A stretch of 64,000 nt of DNA from Aralia elata (taxonomy: Eukaryota; Streptophyta; Magnoliopsida; Apiales; Araliaceae): NCBI GenBank assembly GCA_034770075.1, contig CM068385.1:56490746-56554745 (forward strand). Direction: 5' to 3'. The notes below the pieces were generated by a model. That model had not been told where the DNA came from. It saw nothing but the letters and a program-made list of their open reading frames with translations, and did not search any database. Of the stretch, positions 22,318-32,923 are shown piece after piece. Each line of letters begins with the position of its first letter. Position 1 is the first letter of the stretch. A program made the translations under genes and the position numbers.

Positions 22318-22515
22318 CTATATACATTTGAAATGGGATCCTTAATCTCACTAGCAAATCTTTAATTAGAATTGCCGAACTACATAATGAGGGTGATGTA
22401 GTTTGGGGAAGTATAGTGGGAGATACCAATTTTAAATAAAGACCTAATTTATTTTGGTAATTAATTAAATGACTGTATGCTAAAATGTTGTCTATTTCAC
22501 ATGCAGAATTTAAAA

Positions 22516-23395
22516 ATGTCAAACTCACTATCACTGCGTAGCATACTTGATGCTAACAAACTGACCGGACCGAATTTACACGGACTGGTTAAGGAATCTG
22601 AGAATTGTTCTCACTGCTGAAAAGATTTCTTATGTCCTAAATTCGCCAGTCCCTGCAAGTGTTGCAGAAAACAGCCTCTGAGGAAGAGATTGCTACTTTT
22701 AGAAAGTGGCAAGATGATGCAATCTTGGCTCAATGCATCATGCTCGCATCCATGAGTAACGAGCTTCAGCGTCAGCATGAAACTATGGATGCTCCTACTA
22801 TATTGTTGCACCTCAAAGAGTTGTATGGTGAGCAAAGTAGGACTGCTAGATATCAGATATCTAAGGAGCTCTTCCGATCTCGTATGACCGAGGGCACTGC
22901 TGTTGAGACTCATGTCCTTAAGATGATCAATTTGATTGAACAACTTGGACAGCTAGGGTTTGTGATGGATGGGGAGTTAAGCCAAGATTTGATCTTGCAG
23001 TCACTCCCAGACACCTTCTCACAATTTGTTGTGAATTTTCACATGAATAAGTTGGACGTCAGCTTGCCTGAGTTACTTAACATGCTGAAAACTGCTGAAG
23101 GTCACTTCTCATCAAAAAAGAACCATGTATTTATTTTGGATGATTCTTCCAAGTAAAGTAATAGGCCCAAGGTATCTTCTGAAAAGAAGAAAAACAAGAA
23201 GGCTAAGGGTAAGGCAAAGAAAAAGGATAATAAGAAACCTGATCCAGATAGCAAAGGAATTTGCTACCATTGCAATAAGCCGGGACATTGGAAGAGGAAC
23301 TGCAAGGAGTATCTTGCGGGCCAAAAGAAGCTTGGAGAAGCTTCGACTTCTGATCTAGGTTTGTTCATGATTGAAATTAATTTTTTCTGAAAGTC
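22516..23395 (+). pseudogene. gag: Gag of + copia, frame-broken
   Basis: The start is ATG-TCA-AAC-TCA (M-S-N-S-L-S-L-R-S). The frame breaks near 22574 and near 22660 by single extra bases, resumes at 22659-23156, and then has a TAA at 23154-23156. Beyond that the same frame encodes a Lys-rich stretch and one canonical zinc knuckle C-x2-C-x4-H-x4-C (23262-23303). The gag-coding region contains the UBN2-like copia capsid signature around L-Q-R-Q-H-E-T-M-D-A. It encodes the particle protein. Apart from the TAA, the damage is single-base indels. Confidence 0.85.
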
Positions 23396-26300
23396 AAAAT
23401 TCTACTTGGGTATTGGATACCGGCTTGTAGTTCTCACATATGTAATAATATGCAGGGACTAAGCAGAAGTAGGAAGCTGAAAAAGGATGAAGTCGTCCTA
23501 CGAGTTGGGAATGGAGCAAAGGTTGCTGCATTGGCTGTAGGGACTTATTGTTTTAGCATTGCCTTCGGGCAAGTTCATTAGTTTAAATAACTGTTATTAT
23601 GTTCCAACACTCATTAGAAACATTATTTCAATTTCTGTATTGGATATGGATGGTTTTGATATTATAATAAAGAACAACAGTTGTTCTATTTATAATAAAA
23701 ATGTTTTATATGGTGTTGGCAATTTACTGAATGGACTTTACATACTTGACTTGCATGAAAATATACTTCAAATTGAACAAACTAAGAAAAGAAAAAGAGA
23801 TGATGTTAATTATACCTTTATGTGGCACTGTAGACTCGGTCATATCAATGAAACAAGATTATCCAAGTTGCATAAAGATGGGCTTTTAGAGCTATCTGAT
23901 TACGAATCATATCCAACTTGTGAATCTTGTCTCATGGGTAAGATGACTAAATCCCCTTTTAGTGGAAAAGGAGAAAGAGTTACAGAGTTGTTAGTGTTGG
24001 TACACACAGACGTATGTGGACCTATGACAACGAATGCACGAGGAGGGTATTCTTATTTTATTACTTTCACTGATGATCATTCTAGATTTGGATATGTGTA
24101 TTTAATGAAATACAAATCTGAATCGTTTGAAAAGTTCAAAGAATTCAGAAGTGAAGTAGAGAAACAAACTGGTAAAAGTATTAAAATTCTTCGATCGGAT
24201 CGAGGAGGGGAATACTTAACCAGTGAGTTTCTCAATTGTCTCAAAGAAAATGGTATAATCTCACAATGGACTCCACCAGGGACGCCACAGTTGAATGGTG
24301 TATCTGAAAGGAGAAATCGAACATTGTTGGACATGGTTCGTTCCATGATGAGTTTTACCGACCTTCCAATATCCTTCTGGGGTTATGCCCTAGAATCGGC
24401 TGCATACCTACTTAACAAGGTACCTACCAAATCCGTCCCAAAAGACTCCATATGAGATATGGACAGGGAGGAAACCAAATCTTAAGCATGTTAAGACTTG
24501 GGGTTGTCCAGCTTATGTCAAAAGGTTTGAGCATGATAAGCTGAAGACTAGATCCGACAAATGTAGATTCGTGGGATACCCTAAAGAAACATCAGGGTAT
24601 TATTTCTATCATCCTACTGATCAAAAGGTGTTTGTTGCGAAACACGCTGCCTTCTTGGAAAAGGAGTTTATCCTCGAAGGGGTCAGTGGGAGTAAGATAT
24701 ATCTTGAAGAAGTTCAAGAACCACAAAATACTACGGATCAAAAGTCAGGTACCTGACCAAGTAGAAGAACCTACTGTACCACTACCTATTCGTAAATCTG
24801 GAAGAGTACCGAAGATACCTGAGAGGTATGGATTCATCATAGAGGATGATGATGAGGTACGCATCATAGATGATGATGATCCATTGGACTTACGAAGAGG
24901 CTACGAGTAGTGAAGACTCAGAGAAATGGCTAGAAGCCATGAAATCCGAGATGGACTCCATGTATGAAAACCAAGTATGGACTTTGGTTTCACCACCTGA
25001 GGGCATTAAGCCTATTGGGTGTAAATGGGTCTTTAAGAGAAAGACTGGAGCAGATGGCAAGGTAGAGACCTATAAGGCCCGACTGGTTGCAAAAGGTTTC
25101 AAACAAAGACAAGGAGTTGACTATGATGAAACCTTCTCACCAGTAGCTATGCTCAAGTCCATTCGGATTTTGCTTGCAATTGCAGCTTATTATGACTACG
25201 AGATCTGGCAATATGGACGTGAAAACGGCCTTCCTCAATGGAGAGCTTGAGGAGAATGTATATATGATACAGCCAGAGGGTTTTGTTTCAACGGTTGGAA
25301 CAAACCAAGTCTGTAAGCTACAACGATCCATTTATGGATTGAAGCAAGCTTCTCGAAGGTGGAACATCCGTTTTGATGAGATAATCAAAAGGTTTGATTT
25401 TATCAAGAACGAGGATGAACCATGTGTGTACAAGAAGGTTAGTGGGAGCGTTATATCATTCCTTGTATTATATGTTGATGATATATTACTGATAGGGAAT
25501 GATGTTCCTATGCTACAGTCGATCAAAAATTTGGTTATCTAAACACTTCTCCATGAAGGACTTGGGTGAGGCATCCTATATTTTGGGGATAAAGATCTAT
25601 AGAGATAGATCTAAAAGGATGCTCGGCTTGACCCAAGGAAAGTACATTGACTCGATGCTAAAGAAGTTTAGCATGGAAGATTCCAAGAGAGGTCTCATGC
25701 CGATGAGCCATGGAATACATCTCTCCAAGAAAAAGGCCCCAATGAAACCTGAGGAGAGAGACCGGATGAGTAAGATTCCTTATGCTTCAGCAATAGGATC
25801 TATCATGTACGGTATGATATGTACTAGACCAGATGTCGCTCATGCACTTAGTGTAACCAGCAGATATCAGTCGAATCCAGGAGAAGAGCACTGGAAGGCA
25901 GTGAAAAACATCCTAAAGTACTTGAGAAGAACTAAGGATGTATTTCTTGTCTACGGTGGGTCTGAATTGAAACTAGAGGGCTATACAGACTCAAGTTTTC
26001 AAACGGACCAAGATGACAGTAAATCCGTTTCAGGGTACGTGTTTACCTTAAACAGTGGCGCAGTGAGTTGGAAGAGTTCCAAGCAGCAAACAGTTGCTGA
26101 TTCGGTGACAGAGGCAGAGTACATAGCTGCAAGTGAAGCTGCAAAGGAAGCTGTTTGGATGAAGAAGTTCATAACTGAACTTGGAGTGGTTCCTAGCATT
26201 AGAGGAGCAGTACCTTTATTCTGTGACAACAACGGAGCTGTTGCGCAGGCTAAGGAACCCAGGTCTCATCAGAAATCCAAACACGTGTTGCGGCGGTTTC

Positions 26301-26458
26301 ATTTGATTAGAGAGATCATTGAAAGAGGAGATGTCACCCTGGAGCGTGTAGACTCTCAAGACAACATTGCAGATCCATTTACTAAAGCTTTAACTCAACA
26401 GCAGTTTGATCGTCACTTAGAGAAGATGGGTATTAGATACCATGGCGATTGGCTTTAG
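23396..26458 (+). pseudogene. pol: Pol of + copia: protease, integrase, RT, RNase H
   Basis: The order is protease (D-T-G at 23416-23424), integrase (H-x-H and C-E-S-C, then the D, D and E residues in H-T-D-V-C-G, R-S-D-R-G-G and N-G-V-S-E-R-R-N), RT (Y-V-D-D near 25470) and RNase H (T-D-S-S-F, then S-V-T-E-A-E-Y) ending G-D-W-L at 26458. Frame breaks near 23424, 23553, 24438, 24740, 24886, 25211 and 25526 are all single extra bases, mostly in runs of A, T or G. The related minus copy at 40907-43951 has the uninterrupted base count at the six of these sites I compared. Catalytic motifs are intact. Confidence 0.92.
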
Positions 26459-26472
26459 TGCAAGTGGGAGAT

Positions 26473-28305
26473 TGAAAGTAGTTATGCACACAAGCCAATC
26501 ATATTTGATATGATGTAGCGTTATACTTTGTAATCTTATTCATTTATTAATAAAGGAATTGATTTTTCTTAAAAGGCATTTTATATTATCTACATAGTGC
26601 TGTTATATTAAATGTGATAAACCCATAGTTTTTGAGCAATGCTTTTAGAATCATGATTGGTGATCATGCTAATGAGATCTAAATTCAAGATAGCTCACAA
26701 ACTAAAATTGTTCCTAATCGTTGGATTACTAAATTGGGGATTAAGTGAATCCGGATAGATTAGGTACATACGTTGCTTGCTCTTAGGAAGAGGATGATTG
26801 ATCTCATAATCATTTGTGTGGAGACACTAAAGCAAGTATGTAGGTGCTTTATTAGAGAATAAGTTCACTGAACGTGACTCGCTAAGGAATACCTAATGGA
26901 GTTTTACTCGCCTGTCAATAGGAATTCCTCTAGTGATAGTAGTACAAGTGATCCTTGGACTTGAGATCATCATAGTATCTTGTGTATGATGAGTTATACT
27001 TTGACATGTCCCTTAAAGACCATTGTGGGTTATATCAAAGGGTATGATTGGGTATAATTAGTTTGTACATGGAGATAGGTGATATGATCAACAAAGAATC
27101 TACCTCGTCTAGTAAAAGATTGTGAATGTCCTATGTGATTCGATAAATGATAACTCAGTAGTCCTTGGCCAAGGCAGAATGAGATTAGAAAGGAGTTTCT
27201 AATTTGCATTATTTAGAGTTATGCATTTGGGAATCGAAATACATATAATTAAATAAAATAAGACTTGACAGTAAATCCATGTCTTATATTTAATTTGAGA
27301 CATTGTATGGTAGAAGGATTGAATTGTACGGTAACTATCTAACTCAAAGGTTCTTTTGTGATTAATGTTGAAATCTATATTATCTGGAAAAGTCGTTGAT
27401 CGCTAAGGGGGCTTACCCTTATTGTAAAATAAATGTTATTTATTTAAATGAATTAAATAGTTTAATTTATTTATTTAAATAAGATTAGAATTGTTCTAAT
27501 TGATTTATTCACAACCGGTTTAATATGGAGAACCTAAAGGGTCACACCGCAAAAGGAAAATATTTATTTAAGAAGTAAATGGCATAATGGTAATAATAAG
27601 TTAAGTGTATTTAATTTAATCTATGGAGATAGAATAAATTAAATAGCTTAATATTTATTATTTAATATTTTGGAAATATTAAATATAAATTAATAAGAGG
27701 AGTCTTATTATTATTATTACTATTACTATTATTTAATTCCTAATAGGGATTGAGAATTAATTAATAGAAGTACTCTCCCATGAATTCCTAATTAGATTAG
27801 GAGCATTATTAATTAAAGGAGTTTAATTATAATACAAACCCTAATCCTAAATTGTTTAGGGAAGGGTTATTCCTACATCTATAAATAAGAGGGGTCTTAT
27901 CATAGATTAGGGTTACACACTCTTGCATTAGATTGTGGAGAGCAATTTCTATAGAGATAGAAACTAGGGTTTTGCCAAATACCCAACTTCTTGAATACTT
28001 GTTCTTCCTTGGTGGATCACCTCTAGAGGCCAAACACTTGGGTGGCTAACGTTGATCAAAGAAAGGAATCACACCGTAGCATTCGAGGAGAACACGAAGG
28101 ACTAGGAGTTGAACTTGTACCCGAGGAAGCTTTGTTCTACGAGGGTATAATTCTTATTCTCTTTCTCTTTCGTTTATATCGTTAATTGAGCACATAGATT
28201 GATCTTGGTGATGGTTTGTATAAAATTTTTAAAATCTGATTTTATCGCGCTTCCGCACTATTTATGTAATTTGATTACATGATCGCGCTATATACAAACC
28301 TAACA
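26473..28305 (+). mobile_element. 3' LTR of + copia
   Basis: It is 1833 bp, TGAAAGTAGT to CCTAACA, directly after the purine tract GTGGGAGAT (26464-26472). It is nearly identical to the 5' LTR apart from numerous one-base indels concentrated in the first 900 bp. Confidence 0.95.
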
Positions 28306-28310
28306 AAAAC
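28306..28310 (+). repeat. Target site duplication of + copia, right copy
   Basis: AAAAC matches 19010-19014. Confidence 0.92.
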
Positions 28311-28784
28311 CCGCTGACCCCTAGTTCCCGTGCACTGTTTCGAACCCTTAGAAAGTGCAATAAATTTCGTTCTTTTTACCACTAAAACTATAGGAGGTTA
28401 CGTACCACCTATCCAAAATTGGTCGAATTCCGACTTGTAATAAAGAAACTACGGTTCAAATAAAAACATAGAGTTTTCCGATGAAAATGGCTAAAATTGG
28501 AGTTCTATAAATACGATGACCACGAAATTTTAACTGGGAGTACTTGTTAATATGTGTAAGATGCTATCAAAAATTTGGAGTCATCGGAGTTGCGTAAGAT
28601 AGTGATCATTTTTCTTAGTTTCGAAAGTTAAAAACAGACATGTGAACAATGTTAAAAGAAAATTAAAAATTTTATAAGGAAAGTATTTTTGAGTTTAGAA
28701 TATATGGTCATATGTGTGGCAAGACTTGGAGAAAATAAGAATCGATCGATAAAAGAGATTGAATCATTTTAAGAATGCAGGCTT

Positions 28785-29025
28785 CCAATCCAGCTTGCTG
28801 AATTGTATGAATCCAGCATGCTGAATTGTATGAATCCAGCTTGTTGAATTGTATGAATCCAGCTTGCTGAATTGAATAGTGCACATCCAGGTTGCTAAAT
28901 TATAAGTTAGTTCGAATCCAGGATGCTGGATTGGGAAAAACAGTTTGATGAATTGAATAGAGCGAATCCAGGATGCTGTATTAGGGGGATAGTTTGAATC
29001 CAGTTTGCTGGATTGGGTATTTAAC
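28785..29025 (+). repeat. CCAGC-TTGCTG palindromic tandem array in LTR C
   Basis: About eight degenerate units of the form AATCCAGCTTGCTGAATTG occur, spaced 20-35 bp; one (CAGCATGCTG) is a perfect palindrome. Position is upstream of the terminal exon, as for the arrays in the other LTR families. Confidence 0.85.
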
Positions 29026-29951
29026 CTACTGGATCGTAAAGATAGCCTTATATAAGGTAAGATTAAGCAGTGAAGTGATTATAAGATTATCAAAGGATAA
29101 TTATAACACTAAGACTTTAATGTAATATCTAATACTAAACTATGTGACTGACTATTAGACCTTGTAATGTAAAACAATGACATTATGGGTGAAATGTGTG
29201 ATGCTAATTGAGAGATCAATCTTATAAATGATAGGTCTTTCAAAAGAAGTCATACTAAATTACGTAGCAGTAGTTAGCGATCAAGGCAAGTTCCCTAACC
29301 TTACTCAAATTTATATTGAGCAAGTTCTTAACATACACAACTTCGTACATTGTGTAAGATCCTGATTATTGATACGAACTTTTATATACTGCAAGTTCTC
29401 TAATTCAACCTTGAATTATTATTTCAGCACCTGTTAGTGGATAATTATTTTTGATTATTCCTCATCCTTGATAATTATTGTTATTCGCACTTGGTGCAAT
29501 TGAATTCCTGTTCTGTTATTGTTGAACTGCGAATTAGTTAAAGTTCTTTCATTCATGAACTATTTATGAGATAGATCTATGCTAGTTGTATCAGCTAGAT
29601 CAAGCATGTTTAAATTTGTTAAATCAAATCGATTTTAAAAGCTGTTCCTAACCAATTAATTTGGTAAGGATTCCAGACTGAGAAAAGAACAACTTTTAAG
29701 GCATTATATTGGAAAACAATTGTCTGCCCGTCTTATTAAGTGATTATGCATATTCGCCGGGTATGAGAGGCTGATCCCCTCGATTACCAAAACTTATTTA
29801 GAGGACCAGTTTAAATACTGACAACCTCCGTATACGTTCATGGTCATTGTTGACCACTCAGCTTAATCTTCCAATTATGGAAACTTGAATTCTTATTCTT
29901 TCACAATTGATATTTATTGTTGAAAGTTTCAAAGGTTAAATTCCTTTCTAA

Positions 29952-30019
29952 TCATGATATATCTTCTTTGTGATTAAACTTGCTAAGCAAACTAGTTGCT
30001 TACCCTTGCTATATCATGA
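29952..30019 (+). other. Conserved double stem-loop before the terminal exon (LTR C)
   Basis: Outer stem TCATGATATATC (29952-29963) with GCTATATCATGA (30008-30019); inner hairpin AAGCAA-actag-TTGCTT (29985-30001). The acceptor TTTCAG follows at 30026-30031. Confidence 0.6.
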
Positions 30020-30031
30020 CGTTTATTTCAG

Positions 30032-30084
30032 CTAGACCGGAAAGTTCCAAGAAAGATAAAGGGAAAGGCAAAGCTCAGGAATAG
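30032..30084 (+). CDS. Terminal exon of LTR-encoded ORF (family C)
   Basis: Read from the G before the exon, it encodes ARPESSKKDKGKGKAQE then TAG. It matches the terminal exons of A, B, E and F in the P-E-S/T-S start, the K-G-K core and the stop position. A clean 11- or 5-nt middle exon is not obvious in C: the best match near 29045 (CCTTATATAAG) would introduce a stop. The C copy may therefore no longer be functional. Confidence 0.45.
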
Positions 30085-30319
30085 ACTTATGTGAATGTTT
30101 AATTATCGTATTATCTGATGTAATAATTTTAGATAAACCTTTTGTAATATTGAGGGCATGTTTAAGTTAAGGTTATTAGACCATGGGATTTGATGTAGAA
30201 CCTTATTTAAATGAACAATGTATGTTTATTATTTCGCAATAGTTCATAGAATGTGTATGATGTTGATGGATCGTGTGCATCGAATCCGAGGTTAGAGAAC
30301 CCGGATTTGGGGCGTCACA

Positions 30320-30657
30320 CTTGCTATATCATGACTTTCATTGCAGTTAAACCCGAGACTTCAGGGAAGGGCAAGGGGAAAGAAAAGATGAAGTAATAGA
30401 CTTCAAGTAGTTGACTTTGTTTTATGCTTAGTTTAATTTACTATCAATGTAATTTGAACCCTGATTAATATTTAGGGTATATTTTACTTTATGTATTAAG
30501 GTTATCGAATCTTGAGACTAGTAACACCTTTTGAATGAACAACATATGTTTATTATATTCTGCATTTAGTCATTGTATGTTGGTTGGAGGTGGATATTTG
30601 TATTGGATCGTGATGACCAAATCCGAGTATTTGAGACTCGAATTTGGGGGCATCACA
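30320..30657 (+). mobile_element. 3' end of another A-like gypsy LTR
   Basis: It begins mid-LTR (CTTGCTATATCATGAC) and follows the A LTR to its end at GGGGGCATCACA. Its terminal exon (30347-30396) reads VKPETSGKGKGKEKMK then TAA. The LTR was cut by the C insertion; its left part lies outside the window. The bases after it (gttaa) are the likely target duplication. Confidence 0.75.
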
Positions 30658-31371
30658 GTTAATGTAAATTAGAAACTCCTTTCTAATTTTCATTCAACCT
30701 TGGCCAGGGATTTCTGAGTTGTCACTTATCGAATCACATAAGACATTCTCTCCCTTTACTGGAAGTGGTAGATCCTTTATTGATCATTCACCTATCTCCA
30801 TATATACTTAATTATACCCGATCATACACTACAACATACCCTAGAATATTAAAGAATATGACAAAATATAACTCAGTATATACAAGATACTATGATGATC
30901 TTAAGTCCAATGATCACTTGTACTACTATCACTATAGGAACACCTATTGACAGGCATGTAAAACTCCATTAGGGTTCCTTTATTCAAGTCACGTTCAGTG
31001 AACTTATTCTCCAATAAGCACCTACATACTTGCTTTAGTGTTTCCACACAAATGATTATGAGATCAATCATCCTCTTCAACAGAGTAAGCATAGTATGTA
31101 CTAATCTATCCGAAATCAGTAACCCCACATTAGTGATCCATACGATTAGGAACGTTTTAGTTTTGAACTATCTTGAATTTAAATCTCATTAGCATGATCA
31201 ACATCATGATTTTAAAAGCACTGCTCAAAAACTATGGGTTTATCACATTTATTAATTCAACTAATTAAAATGGATAAAGAATGTCTTTTATTAAATAAAT
31301 TATATTATTAATAAATAAATAAGATTACAAAGTAAATACTCATCACATCAAATATGATTGGCTTGAGGGCG
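30658..31371 (-). mobile_element. Copia LTR fragment, 5' part, minus strand
   Basis: It is the reverse complement of about the first 700 bp of a copia LTR related to 19015-20837, ending near the conserved CAAATATGATTGGCTTG motif. It was broken on the left by the gypsy LTR ending at 30657. Confidence 0.75.
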
Positions 31372-31372
31372 T

Positions 31373-31466
31373 ATGATTAATAAAAGAATGCATGCTAATG
31401 TTGTTACTTAAATTTCACCTACAGAATTTTACAAATGGCTAATTCACTATCATTGTGAAGCATAGG
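31373..31466 (+). pseudogene. Stray copia leader and gag start
   Basis: The stretch matches 22484-22550 of the + copia in plus orientation, including ATG-GCT-AAT-TCA-CTA-TCA (M-A-N-S-L-S-L). It is wedged between two minus-strand LTR pieces and is too short to be functional. Confidence 0.55.
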
Positions 31467-31942
31467 TTTGCAGAAACAAGATTAAAGCATACAATCTAAT
31501 TGAAACGCAGCGAAAACATGCAATAAAGCAATTTAAATTTTTTCTGCAATCTCAGGAATCACCTTATGCAATATTATTAATTAAACAACAACGAGGAAGA
31601 AGGAATTATACCTTTGCAGATTCAACATTTGAACAACTACAAGTTCACATCCTTTACTCCTTGGTGTTCTTCGTCAATTCCTCGAATTAAACGTTCGTTA
31701 CAATAGTGTGCAACGCCCAAGAGGTGATCCACCAAGAGTATATTGATTGAAGAAGATAAGTTTAGGTTCTACTAGACCTTGGATGGCTAACCCTAGTTTT
31801 CTTTCCTAACTATTTAGGGTTTTGAGAATACTTGCAAAATTGCATTAGTCTATCCCACAATAATACTTCTCCGATTTATAGACCAATCCTATTTCTAAAC
31901 CTTTTAGAAATTAGGATTTTATATAATTCCCAATCTAATTAG

Positions 31943-31993
<51 letters not shown>

Positions 31994-32288
31994 GACTTCT
32001 CTTATTTATTTATAATGTAGTATTTCTCCAAATACTTAATTATAAATATTAGTATTTATCCAAATACTATATTATTAATATTTAGCCAATTTAATAATAA
32101 TAATAATAATAAGATGACTACTCTTATTAATTTATAATTTAGTATTTCTCCAAATACTTAATTATAAATATTAAGCTATTTAATTTATTCCACTAATAAA
32201 TTAAATACACTTAATTTATTATTATTAAGCCAATCACTTCTAAAATCATATTTCACTCTTTTATGGTGTGACACTCTAGGTTCAATAT
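31467..32288 (-). mobile_element. Copia LTR fragment, 3' part, minus strand
   Basis: From AGGTTTGCAG it follows the 3' half of the copia LTR in reverse, including the GGTGATCCACCAAGAG block and the GTGTGAC block near 32265. It contains an (AAT)n microsatellite at about 31944-31992. It ends at 32288, where unrelated LTR-like sequence begins. Confidence 0.7.
31944..31992 (+). repeat. (AAT)n microsatellite
   Basis: About sixteen AAT units lie within the minus copia LTR. Equivalent expanded runs occur at 36958-37015 and 38084-38143, so this LTR family carries a variable trinucleotide tract. Confidence 0.9.
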
Positions 32289-32923
32289 TATGCGAAAAAG
32301 TGATAATATTACAATATAATTCGTTCATGGTTATAACATTCCCAAATAACTTGTTCTTATTACACATAAGTCCTAAAAGACTTGCAAACAAATATCCATT
32401 TATCTATCCGAGATTTTCAATATTAGCAACCAGACAGTTCCCAGGAAAGAGGGGGCTTTCTGTTAAAACGGCACGCAATTAGATGACCTAACCCCTTTCC
32501 TCGTAAGAACTTTCTAGACATTGTCAATAATGTTAATCTAACATAGTTAAATGACTTCAACATCTACGAACTTAAATATAAAGTACATAATACATTTTCA
32601 TTCCTATTACATCAAAAGAAGACAACAATAATTATATCTTTCTTGACCTAAGTACTCTTCTTTAACTTTCTCTTTCACTGTCAGATTCTTCTGGTAATAC
32701 TTCCTTAGCTACAAATAGAAATTATTTGCAATAATGAGCATAAAATAGCTCAGCAAGTATAAAGATATGAATAAAGGTATACACACACTGTGATTGATTT
32801 GAAAGAATAGAGTTCATTAACTTATTGTGTATATTACCTTTAAGTTAATGAATGTTATGAATAAAGTTGTACAAGTCAGCACGAAGTCCGACCAAGCAAA
32901 CAGGTGGATTTCGGGGCGTGACA
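32289..32923 (-). mobile_element. Possible solo LTR of an unclassified element
   Basis: In minus orientation it opens TGTCACGCCCCGAAATCC and ends CGCA, about 635 bp. It carries a hairpin (GAGC...GCTC) and a 3' splice-like GTAG followed by an open codon run A-K-E-V-L-P-E-E-S then S-E-R-E-S and TAA (about 32650-32709), resembling the terminal exons of the gypsy LTRs. Flanking 5-mers do not match, and the copia sequence on the two sides is discontinuous, so the locus has been rearranged. Confidence 0.4.

Larger units (their letters stand above)
20851..22515 (+). other. Long untranslated leader of + copia
   Basis: There is no convincing coding region in 1.66 kb. It holds a GC-rich cluster of four palindromes (20955-21077) and, further on, three exact copies and one partial copy of a 19-bp imperfect palindrome (22025-22317). 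Both stand out from the AT-rich background and are reported separately. Confidence 0.7.
19015..28305 (+). mobile_element. Complete Ty1/copia element, + strand
   Basis: This 9,291-bp element has 5' LTR 19015-20837, PBS 20839-20850, a 1.66-kb leader, gag-PR-IN-RT-RH 22516-26458, polypurine tract 26464-26472, 3' LTR 26473-28305 and TSD AAAAC. Integrase precedes RT, which defines the copia superfamily. The LTRs differ by very few substitutions but by some 20 or more single-base indels. It is inserted in the family C LTR. Confidence 0.95.
28311..30319 (+). mobile_element. LTR of gypsy family C, segment 3 of 3
   Basis: It runs to the LTR end GGGGCGTCACA. It includes the palindromic array (28785-29025), a candidate 12-nt exon TTAGCGATCAAG before GCAAGT near 29290-29301, the stem-loop (29952-30019) and the conserved terminal exon. 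The next bases belong to a different gypsy LTR, into which C inserted. Confidence 0.7.

Noticed and set aside
28785..29025. Repeat array with spacers resembling a CRISPR
   Set aside because: Units are degenerate, spacing is irregular, there are no cas genes, and the host is clearly a plant. It is an internal LTR array.
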